64,000 nt of DNA from positions 310,001 through 374,000 of the forward strand of contig CAVRTB010000005.1 of NCBI GenBank assembly GCA_963724065.1. The letters are read 5' to 3'. Of the stretch, positions 1-6,824 are shown in pieces (position 1 is the first letter of the stretch; each line of letters begins with the position of its first letter). The translations under genes and the position numbers were made by a program. This DNA comes from DASRIA01 sp963724065. Lineage in GTDB: Bacteria > Actinomycetota > Thermoleophilia > Solirubrobacterales > JBBDJG01. Below the pieces are notes generated by a model that saw only the letters and a list, made by a program, of their open reading frames with translations, made no database searches and had not been told where the DNA came from.

Positions 1-28
1 GGAGCAGCACCTCGAGTGGATCGGACAC
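1..28 (-). CDS. Start of a gene running off the left edge (possibly FhaB-like)
   Basis: After the FhaA stop on the minus strand a GTG is followed by codons for VSDPLEVLL before the window ends. A short hydrophobic start directly after an FhaA gene would suit FhaB, which has an N-terminal membrane helix and follows FhaA in many actinobacteria. Only nine codons are visible, so this rests on context. A second in-frame GTG lies nine bases upstream. Confidence 0.3.
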
Positions 29-37
29 GCCAGGCAC

Positions 38-802
38 TCAGTCCAGGTCGAACCGCATCCGCGAGGTCCCGGCAACGATCTCGTCACCGGGCGAAAGGAG
101 CGCGCCGCGCACGCGCTTCCCGTTTACGACGATCCCATTCGTCGACTCGAGGTCCACGACGTGCCAATCCGAGCCACGCAGCTGGAACTCGAAGTGCCGC
201 CGGGAGACGTTCGGGTCCTCGAGCACGAGGTCGCACCGCCGGCTGCGCCCGACGACGGCGCGCGCCTGGTCGAGGACGAGGGTCTTGTCGTCGAGCGTGA
301 TCAGCGCGCGGGCCCGTGGTGGCTCGGGGGCCGGCGCCGCGGACGCCTGGCGAACGCGCGTCGCCGAGAACACCATCGTCTGGCCGAGGTCGCCCTGCGC
401 GGCCTCTTCCCCGGCCGCCTCGGGCGGCTTGACGAGCCGCGCCTGAATGCCGAACTCGCCCATCCGCAGGCGTTTGTCGGTCTCGAAGGAGACCTTCGGG
501 CGCGTCAGCAACGCGAGGCCTCCACGGGCAGCGTGCTCGAGCAGATGCGACGCCAGCTCATCGAGCAGGGCGGGCTCGTAGCCCTCGAACTGGCGGCGGT
601 CCTCCCTCGCCAGGAAGACGATGTACTCGTTGGGAACGTACGTCCGGGAGACGGACACCGCCTTGTAGGACTCCATCTCCTTCGCGAGGCGGCGGGCAAG
701 CTCGACCGGCTGCACCCGCGCCCTGAAGGCACGGTTGAACACGCCTTCAACGAGGCCTTCCAGCTTCGATTCAACGGATCTCAATAGGCCCAAGGCAACC
801 AC
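38..802 (-). CDS. fhaA: FhaA-like DUF3662/FHA domain protein
   Basis: 254 residues with two parts: an N-terminal DUF3662-type region (about residues 1-125, opening MVALGLLRSVESKLEGLVEG) and a C-terminal FHA domain (about 165-254). The FHA core is visible: GRSRRCDL, the NVSRRHFEF phosphothreonine-binding loop and the LESTNGIVVNG turn. FHA domains bind phosphothreonine peptides. In actinobacteria FhaA works with Ser/Thr kinases in cell-wall and division control and usually sits with fhaB, a PP2C phosphatase, RodA/FtsW, a penicillin-binding protein and PknB, which would lie beyond the left edge. The middle (about 125-160) is a low-complexity linker. The start is fixed by the typical family N terminus. 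Confidence 0.9.
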   Translation of the reverse strand: MVALGLLRSVESKLEGLVEGVFNRAFRARVQPVELARRLAKEMESYKAVSVSRTYVPNEYIVFLAREDRRQFEGYEPALLDELASHLLEHAARGGLALLTRPKVSFETDKRLRMGEFGIQARLVKPPEAAGEEAAQGDLGQTMVFSATRVRQASAAPAPEPPRARALITLDDKTLVLDQARAVVGRSRRCDLVLEDPNVSRRHFEFQLRGSDWHVVDLESTNGIVVNGKRVRGALLSPGDEIVAGTSRMRFDLD

Positions 803-1069
803 TCTGCGCGGCGCTCAGGGGTGCGCCGCGGCCCGGAAATGCTACGAAACACGTGCCACGCCACCGCAGACGACGCCGCAGGCGGGATTGCGGTTGCGCG
901 ACCGGGCTGCCGACCGGCCGCCGCGCTCGTCATACTCTCGGCTCGAAAGCAGCGTCATTCGCGTCAGCGCACGAGGAGAGCGCTCAACTTGTCGTCAACG
1001 CAAGGAACGCGATCCCGGCGCCCCCGGAGGGGCTCGGGATCTGGCCGGTCGACGGAGTCCCAGACGCTG

Positions 1070-2065
1070 ATGGTGCGCCGCACCATCGCGCTCGGCGGAG
1101 CGATCCTTGCGATCATCCTGCTGGTCGTGGGGCTCAACAGCTGCCTCGACAACCGCAAGGACAGGGCCTTTCGCGACTACGCGAACGACGCGCGATCGAT
1201 CGTGCGAGGGTCGAACGCGACGTCCGAGCGGATGTTCGACCTGCTCTCGAGCCCCCAGCGCGCGGACGCCCTCGACGTCCAGACGCAGGTCAACGCGGAG
1301 CGCGCCGATGCGGAGCAGCTCGTTCAGCGGGCGCGCGATACCGACCATCCCGACGAGCTCGACGGGGCCCACGCCTGGCTCGTCGAGTCGCTCCAGTTCC
1401 GCGCGGACGCGATCGAGAAGGTCGCCACGGCGCTGCCCGAGGCGCTCGGCGATCGCCGCGGCGCGACCGACGCGATCAACGCGATCGCCGGTCAGATGCA
1501 GGCGCTGCTCTCGAGCGACGTCATCTACCTCCAGCGCACGATCCCCGGCCTCACGTCCGCATACGACAAGCGCGGGATCGAAGAGCGCTTCCCCACCGAC
1601 CGTTTCCTGCCGGACCTCGGTTGGCTTGATCCCGACACCGTGCAGACGCGGCTCAGCCGCATCTCCGGGGAGAGCAGCCAAGCCACGCCGGGCGGGTTGC
1701 ACGGAACCGGCGTCACGGGCGTCACCGTGGAGCCCGCGGGCGTCGCGCTGAACGAGAGCGGCGTCAACCGGGTGCCGACGGGCAGCGGCCGCCTGACCTT
1801 CGACGTGACGGTCCAGAATCAGGGCGAGTCGGACGAGACCGACATCGCCGTGTCGATCGCCATCACCAACGGCGAGAGCATCAACGTCGACCAGACGATC
1901 CCGCGCATCGCGGCGGGCGAGGAGGAGACGGTCAGCATCCCGATCTCCGGCACGCCGAGCACCGAGGCCGTCAGCACGGCGACGGTAGCCGTCGCACCCG
2001 TCCCCGGCGAGGGCACGCGCGAGAACAACCGCGTCCAGTATGAGGTGGCGTTCACAGCCGAGTAG
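1070..2065 (+). CDS. Membrane-anchored hypothetical protein with C-terminal CARDB-like domain
   Basis: 331 residues from the ATG at 1070, chosen because it directly precedes a basic-hydrophobic anchor (MVRRTIALGGAILAIILLVV) and has GGAG about 12 bases upstream. The frame stays open upstream, but the residues there are low-complexity arginine-rich sequence. After the anchor (about 5-25), residues 30-200 are mostly charged and helical. Residues about 230-331 have the alternating pattern of a CARDB/immunoglobulin-like fold (LTFDVTVQNQGESDETDIAV). The protein probably faces outward with a helical stalk and an adhesion-type domain. I do not recognise a named family, and the partner is unknown. Confidence 0.7.
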   Translation: MVRRTIALGGAILAIILLVVGLNSCLDNRKDRAFRDYANDARSIVRGSNATSERMFDLLSSPQRADALDVQTQVNAERADAEQLVQRARDTDHPDELDGAHAWLVESLQFRADAIEKVATALPEALGDRRGATDAINAIAGQMQALLSSDVIYLQRTIPGLTSAYDKRGIEERFPTDRFLPDLGWLDPDTVQTRLSRISGESSQATPGGLHGTGVTGVTVEPAGVALNESGVNRVPTGSGRLTFDVTVQNQGESDETDIAVSIAITNGESINVDQTIPRIAAGEEETVSIPISGTPSTEAVSTATVAVAPVPGEGTRENNRVQYEVAFTAE

Positions 2066-2096
2066 ACCGGGGCCGAGGTGTCAGCTATGCCGACCG

Positions 2097-2128
2097 GGAT
2101 TTCCGCCCAAGGAAATTCCGTTTTATTT
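2097..2128 (+). terminator. Weak hairpin with T-rich tail
   Basis: ATTTCC at 2099-2104 can pair with GGAAAT at 2111-2116 across a six-base loop. TTTTATTT follows at 2121-2128. It lies after the gene ending at 2065 and may be a weak intrinsic terminator. The stem is short and the T run starts five bases after it. Confidence 0.4.
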
Positions 2129-2149
2129 ACTGCCGACTGGCTGCTGACC

Positions 2150-2155
2150 TATCCT
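2150..2155 (+). promoter_or_regulatory. -10 box TATCCT for the DUF4446 gene
   Basis: TATCCT ends seven bases before the GTG at 2163 and no Shine-Dalgarno sequence can fit between them, so transcription should start at or next to the start codon (leaderless). TTTACT at 2126-2131, 18 bases upstream, is a possible -35. Confidence 0.55.
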
Positions 2156-2162
2156 TCGCGCG

Positions 2163-2687
2163 GTGCCGGATGACCTCACAACGGCGGCCGGGATCGCCGC
2201 GCTCGCAGCCGGCGGCGGCGCGCTCATCGCGCTCATCCTCGTGCTGGTCCTGTGGATCAAGCTGCGCCGCGTGCGCGGTGCGCAGACGGCCGTGCTCGGC
2301 ACGAGCGGGGAGCGCGATCTCGTCACCCACGCCGAGAACCTCGAGATCGGCTTCGCGCAGCTGCAGGGGCTCGTCGAGGAGACGTTCGGCCGCGTCGAGG
2401 AGCGCCTCGAGGCCGACGAGCAGCGCATCCAGGGCAGCATCAGCAAGACGGCGGTGATCAGGTACGACGCCTACGGCGAGATGAGCGGCCGGCAATCCAG
2501 CTCGATGGCGCTGCTCGACGACAACGGAACGGGTGTCGTGCTGTCCTCGATCCTGCACCGCGACCAGGCGCGGATGTACGTCAAGGGCGTGCGCGAGGGG
2601 CGCTCCGAGCTCGAGCTCTCCCCGGAGGAGGACGAGGCGATCCGCACCGCCATGGGCCAAGCGGTGGCGGCCCAGTCGTCCCACTGA
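2163..2687 (+). CDS. DUF4446 family membrane-anchored protein
   Basis: 174 residues. One N-terminal membrane helix (about 8-32, AGIAALAAGGGALIALILVLVLW as the core) is followed by a short coiled-coil stretch (about 45-90). The C-terminal part RYDAYGEMSGRQSSSMALLDDNGTG typifies DUF4446. The family has no established biochemical role; it is common in Firmicutes and Actinobacteria and often sits near parAB or chromosome-maintenance genes. GTG start, apparently leaderless. The stop lies one base before the GTG of pheA, so the two are probably co-transcribed. Confidence 0.85.
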   Translation: MPDDLTTAAGIAALAAGGGALIALILVLVLWIKLRRVRGAQTAVLGTSGERDLVTHAENLEIGFAQLQGLVEETFGRVEERLEADEQRIQGSISKTAVIRYDAYGEMSGRQSSSMALLDDNGTGVVLSSILHRDQARMYVKGVREGRSELELSPEEDEAIRTAMGQAVAAQSSH

Positions 2688-2688
2688 C

Positions 2689-3531
2689 GTGCGCGTAGCC
2701 TTCCTCGGGCCCGAGGGGACCTTCACCGAGGAGGCGATGTTCGCCTCAGCCGGGCGGGAGGGCATCGAGCCGATCCCCCTGGCGACCATCTACGACTGCG
2801 TGATGGCGGTCGCCGAGGGCCGCAGCGACCGCGCGCTCGTGCCGATCGAGAACTCGCTCGAGGGCTCCGTCAACGCGACGCTCGACGCCCTCGTCTTCGA
2901 AACGCAGGAGGTCCGGATCGTCGGCGAGACGGTGCACCCGATCGAGCACACGCTGATCGCCCGCAAAAGGATCGCTTTGAAGGAGATCGCGCGGGTCGTG
3001 TCCCATCCCCAGGCCAGCGCCCAGTGCACACGCTTCCTGCGCGAGCACCTGCCCGCCGCGGACGTCGTGGCGGCCGCGAGCACCGCCGATGCGGTGCGGA
3101 TCGTTGCCGAATCGCATGAGCCGTGGGCTGCGCTCGGCAACCGCCTGTCCGCGGAGATCTACGGAGCCGAGATACTGGCCGACCGCGTAGAGGACACGCC
3201 CGAGAATGAAACGAGGTTCGTCTGGCTCGCGCGGGAGCCGGGCCGGCTGCCGGCTGGCGACCGCAAACTGCTTTTCAAGACCTCCGTCGTCTTCTCCGGC
3301 CTACCCGACGCTCCCGGCTCGCTGGTCGCAACGCTTCAGGAGTTCGCCGGGAGGAACATCAACCTCAGCAAGATCGAGTCGCGGCCGCGCAAGCAGGGAC
3401 TCGGGCGCTACGTCTTCTTCGCCGACCTGGAGGGTCGCGCGGATGATCCCGCCGTGGCCGACGCGCTCGCCGCGGTGACAGCGAGGGTGGAGACCCTGAG
3501 AGTCCTCGGCTGCTACCCCGCTGCGCCCTGA
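2689..3531 (+). CDS. pheA: Prephenate dehydratase
   Basis: 280 residues. It converts prephenate to phenylpyruvate, the penultimate step of phenylalanine synthesis, in the cytoplasm. The catalytic domain opens with VRVAFLGPEGTFTEEA and contains the NETRF segment with the family's catalytic Thr-Arg-Phe motif. From about residue 195 an ACT regulatory domain follows (SLVATLQEFAGRNINLSKIESRP), the site of phenylalanine feedback inhibition in this family. There is no chorismate mutase domain, so this is the monofunctional form. The GTG at 2689 is one base after the upstream stop and gives the exact family N terminus. Confidence 0.96.
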   Translation: MRVAFLGPEGTFTEEAMFASAGREGIEPIPLATIYDCVMAVAEGRSDRALVPIENSLEGSVNATLDALVFETQEVRIVGETVHPIEHTLIARKRIALKEIARVVSHPQASAQCTRFLREHLPAADVVAAASTADAVRIVAESHEPWAALGNRLSAEIYGAEILADRVEDTPENETRFVWLAREPGRLPAGDRKLLFKTSVVFSGLPDAPGSLVATLQEFAGRNINLSKIESRPRKQGLGRYVFFADLEGRADDPAVADALAAVTARVETLRVLGCYPAAP

Positions 3532-3552
3532 CGAGGCACTTCGGCCGCCGGG

Positions 3553-3558
3553 TACACT
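3553..3558 (+). promoter_or_regulatory. -10 box TACACT upstream of the HNH gene
   Basis: TACACT ends 12 bases before the GTG at 3571, leaving room for at most a very short leader. No -35 hexamer is evident. Confidence 0.4.
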
Positions 3559-3570
3559 TCTCGGATCGCA

Positions 3571-4191
3571 GTGGAAGCCGCGACCGCCACACACGTGCCG
3601 GCGGCGCCCCAAGGGCAAGGCCGCGAGGCAGACACGGAGACCGACCCAGCCGGGGAGGGCGGCCCTCAACGGCCTACGACCCGGACGCGGTTCGACGGCG
3701 GCCGCGTCCTGGTACTGAACGCCTCTTACGAGCCGCTCAACGTCTGCTCGGTCCGCCGGGCCGTCGTGCTCGTGCTCAAGGAGAAGGCGGAGCTGGTCGA
3801 GCGCAGCGAGCGCTCGGTGCGCTCCGAGACCACGACGTTGCCGCACCCGGTCGTGATCCGGCTCGTCACCTATGTCCGCATCCCGCGCGATCAGCGGCAG
3901 CGTCGCATCACACGTCGCGCGGTGTTCGCGCGTGACTCATGGACCTGTCAATACTGCGGAACGACGTCCCACCTGACGGTCGACCACGTGCTGCCCCGCA
4001 GTCGCGGCGGCGCGAGTGACTGGGAGAACATCGTCACCGCGTGCGCGCCCTGCAATCGCCGGAAGGGCAACCGCACGCCCGTGGAGACCGGCATGCACCC
4101 TCGCCGCGCCCCTAGCGCTCCCGGGCCCACGATCTTCATCCGCGTGGCCGCGCCGGTCGTCCCGGTCGGCTGGCGACAGTACCTGCGCTAG
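3571..4191 (+). CDS. HNH endonuclease
   Basis: 206 residues. The HNH core is intact: zinc-type pairs C126/C129 (CQYC) and C158/C161 (CAPC), the D138-H139 step (TVDHVLPRSRGG) and N153 in the WENIV helix. Residues about 42-115 form the conserved N-terminal region of the actinobacterial single-domain HNH family (VLNASYEPLNVCS). These are chromosomal proteins of unknown role and lack the DNA-binding repeats of homing endonucleases. Residues 1-40 are low complexity. GTG start. The gene converges on gyrA with no gap between the two stop codons. Confidence 0.85.
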   Translation: MEAATATHVPAAPQGQGREADTETDPAGEGGPQRPTTRTRFDGGRVLVLNASYEPLNVCSVRRAVVLVLKEKAELVERSERSVRSETTTLPHPVVIRLVTYVRIPRDQRQRRITRRAVFARDSWTCQYCGTTSHLTVDHVLPRSRGGASDWENIVTACAPCNRRKGNRTPVETGMHPRRAPSAPGPTIFIRVAAPVVPVGWRQYLR

Positions 4192-6747
4192 TTACGAAGA
4201 CGCTCCGTTGCCCTCGGGCGCTTCCGGCTCGGCGCCCTCGCCGGTCATCAGCTGCGGCTCCGCGCCGTTCTCGTCGCCGGCCGATGCGCTCATCTCCGCA
4301 TCGCTCTCCTGCACGAGGGCGACCGCGCTGACGGTGTCGTCGCCGCGCAGGTTCATGACCTTCACGCCCTGCGTCGACCGGCCCATCTTCGAGATCCCGC
4401 GCACGCTGGTGCGCTGCACCATGCCGCTCTGGGAGATGAACACCAGCTCCTGGTGCTCGCGCACGATCAGCGCTCCCGCGAGCGCGCCCTTGCGCTCGGT
4501 CATCTGGATCGTCTTGACGCCCTTCGTGCCACGTCCCTTCACGGGGTAGTCGGTGATCGGGCTGCGCTTGCCGAAGCCGTTCTCGGTGACCACGAACAGC
4601 TCGGTCTCGTCTCGCGCGACGTCCATCGCGAGCACCGCGTTGTCCTTCTCGGCGACGTTCATCCCGCGCACCCCGGAGGTGTCACGGCCCATCGACCGCA
4701 CCCTGGACTCGTTGAAGCGCGCAGCGTGGCCGGAGCGCGAGATCATGATGATGTCGTCTTCGCCGCTCGTACCGCGCACGTCGACGAGGGAGTCGCCGTC
4801 GCGCAGCTTGATCGCGATGATCCCGTCCGCGCGGATCGGCGTGTTGTAGGCCGTCAGCTCGGTCTTCTTCATGAGGCCCTTGCGCGTGCCGAACACGACG
4901 TACTTGTGCTCGGAGAAGTCCCGTGTCGGGATCACCGCCCTCACGCGCTCGCCCTCGCGCAGCGGCAGCAGGTTGATCAGGGCCCGGCCCTTCGCCGTGC
5001 GCGCGCCCTCGGGCAGCTCGTAGACCTTCAGGCGATAGACCTTCCCCATGTTCGTGAAGAAGAGCAGGAAGTCGTGCGTCGAGCAGATGCGCAGGTGCTC
5101 GATGTAGTCGTCCTCCTTCGTCTCCATGCCGATCACGCCCACGCCGCCGCGGTGCTGCTTGCGGTAGGTCGACAGCGGCAGGCGCTTGATGTAGCCCGAG
5201 CGCGTGATCGAGATCACCATCTGCTCCTCGGCGATCATGTCCTCGAGGTCGACCTCACCCTCGGCGGCGATGATCTCGCTGCGACGCTCGTCGCCGTAGA
5301 TGTCCCTGATCTCCTGGAGCTCCTCCTTGATGAGGCCGTAAAGCCGGTCCTCGTCACCGAGGATCGCGCGCAGCTCCTTGACGCGCTCCATGAGATCGGC
5401 GTGCTCGGCCTTGATCTTGCCCGTCTCGAGCGCGGTCAGGCGCTGGAGGCGCATGTCGAGGATCGCCTGCGCCTGCGCGGCGGACAGCTCGAACGTCTCG
5501 ATCAGACCGGCCTTTGCCTGCTCGGGATCGGACGACGCGCGGATCAGCTTGATGACGGCATCGATGTTCGAGAGCGCGATCAGGAGGCCCTCGAGGATGT
5601 GCGCCCGGCGCTCGGCGCGCTGGAGCTCGTCCTTGGTGCGCCGGGTGACGACCTCCTTCTGGTGGATGACGTAGTAGCGGATGATCTCGCGCAGGTCGAG
5701 CGTGCGCGGCACCCCGTCGGCGAGCGCCACCATGTTCACGCCGAACGTCTGCTGTAGCGACGTGTGCTTGTAAAGCTTGTTGAGCACGACCTCGGGGATC
5801 GCGTCGCGCTTCAGCTCGATCACCAACCGCATCCCCGACCGGTCCGTCTCGTCGCGCAGGTCGGAGATCTCGGAGATCTTCTTGTCGCGCACGAGGTCCG
5901 CGATCTTGTCGATCAGGTTGCCCTTGCCGCCCTTCTTCACCATGAACGGCAGCTCGGTGACGATGATTGCCTCCTTGCCCCCGCGCAGCGGCTCGATGTG
6001 CGCGCGGGCGCGCATCACGACCCGGCCGCGGCCCGTCTCATACGCCTCCTTGATCCCCTCGCGGCCGACGATGTAGCCGCCGGTCGGGAAGTCGGGGCCC
6101 TTGATGTGCTGCATCAGGCCGGCGACGTCGATGTCGCGATCGTCGATGTAGGCGGCGACGGCGTCGATCGTCTCGCGCAGGTTGTGCGGTGGGATGTTGG
6201 TCGCCATCCCGACGGCGATGCCGGCGGAGCCGTTCACGAGCAGGTTCGGGAACCGCGCCGGGAGGATCAACGGCTCCTGGCGCGACTCGTCGTAGTTGGG
6301 TGTGAAGTCGACGGTGTTCGCGTCGATGTCGCGCAGCATTTCGGTGGCGAGCCGGGCGAGTCGCGCCTCGGTGTACCGCATCGCGGCCGGCGGGTCGTCG
6401 TCGATCGAGCCGAAGTTGCCCTGACCGTCGACCAGCGGGTAACGCAACGCGAAGTCCTGCGCCATCCGCGCAAGCGTGTCGTAGATCGCGGAGTCGCCGT
6501 GCGGGTGGAAGTTGCCCATCACGTCGCCCACCACGCGCGCGCATTTGCGGTATGCGCGGGTCGGCTGAAGGCCCGCCTCGTGCATCGCGAAGAGGACGCG
6601 CCGGTGGACCGGCTTCAGGCCGTCGCGAACATCCGGGAGCGCGCGGCCGACGATCACGCTCATCGCGTACTCCATGTAGGAGGAGCGCATCTCCTCCCGC
6701 AGCCCGCGGGGCTCGATGTTGCCTGTCAGTGCGTCGAGAGTTGCCAT
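4192..6747 (-). CDS. gyrA: DNA gyrase subunit A
   Basis: 851 residues. It is the breakage-reunion subunit of the A2B2 gyrase that introduces negative supercoils. The catalytic tyrosine is Y125 (AAMRYTEARL). The quinolone region HPHGDSAIYD has S86 and D90 at the positions equivalent to E. coli Ser83 and Asp87, so no resistance substitution is seen there. The N-terminal winged-helix/tower part covers about 1-500 and the C-terminal beta-pinwheel about 505-815, with an acidic tail to 851. The GyrA box near residues 525-532 reads QHRGGVG rather than the usual QRRGGKG-type sequence. It lies 77 bases after gyrB. No clear Shine-Dalgarno sequence precedes the ATG, and the gap holds a large inverted repeat. 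Confidence 0.98.
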   Translation of the reverse strand: MATLDALTGNIEPRGLREEMRSSYMEYAMSVIVGRALPDVRDGLKPVHRRVLFAMHEAGLQPTRAYRKCARVVGDVMGNFHPHGDSAIYDTLARMAQDFALRYPLVDGQGNFGSIDDDPPAAMRYTEARLARLATEMLRDIDANTVDFTPNYDESRQEPLILPARFPNLLVNGSAGIAVGMATNIPPHNLRETIDAVAAYIDDRDIDVAGLMQHIKGPDFPTGGYIVGREGIKEAYETGRGRVVMRARAHIEPLRGGKEAIIVTELPFMVKKGGKGNLIDKIADLVRDKKISEISDLRDETDRSGMRLVIELKRDAIPEVVLNKLYKHTSLQQTFGVNMVALADGVPRTLDLREIIRYYVIHQKEVVTRRTKDELQRAERRAHILEGLLIALSNIDAVIKLIRASSDPEQAKAGLIETFELSAAQAQAILDMRLQRLTALETGKIKAEHADLMERVKELRAILGDEDRLYGLIKEELQEIRDIYGDERRSEIIAAEGEVDLEDMIAEEQMVISITRSGYIKRLPLSTYRKQHRGGVGVIGMETKEDDYIEHLRICSTHDFLLFFTNMGKVYRLKVYELPEGARTAKGRALINLLPLREGERVRAVIPTRDFSEHKYVVFGTRKGLMKKTELTAYNTPIRADGIIAIKLRDGDSLVDVRGTSGEDDIIMISRSGHAARFNESRVRSMGRDTSGVRGMNVAEKDNAVLAMDVARDETELFVVTENGFGKRSPITDYPVKGRGTKGVKTIQMTERKGALAGALIVREHQELVFISQSGMVQRTSVRGISKMGRSTQGVKVMNLRGDDTVSAVALVQESDAEMSASAGDENGAEPQLMTGEGAEPEAPEGNGASS

Positions 6748-6758
6748 GGCTCAGGTAC

Positions 6759-6807
6759 GCAGCTCGCAGTTACGCGGTTGGCAGAAAGTCTGCGAACTGC
6801 GAACTGC
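6759..6807. repeat. Inverted repeat and heptad repeats between gyrB and gyrA
   Basis: GCAGCTCGCAGTTACGC (6759-6775) is nearly the reverse complement of TGCGAACTGCGAACTGC (6791-6807), with one substitution and one extra base. The right arm is part of four 7-base units (CTGCGAA, with one CTGCCTA) at 6790-6817. In gyrB-gyrA mRNA this would fold into a long stem ending about a dozen bases before the gyrA start codon. Confidence 0.7.
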
Positions 6808-6824
6808 CTACTGCGAACTCCTTT

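Noticed and set aside
3571..4191. HNH protein as a homing endonuclease or mobile-intron remnant
   Set aside because: It has the N-terminal domain of the stand-alone chromosomal HNH family, and no intron or intein interrupts neighbouring gyrA.
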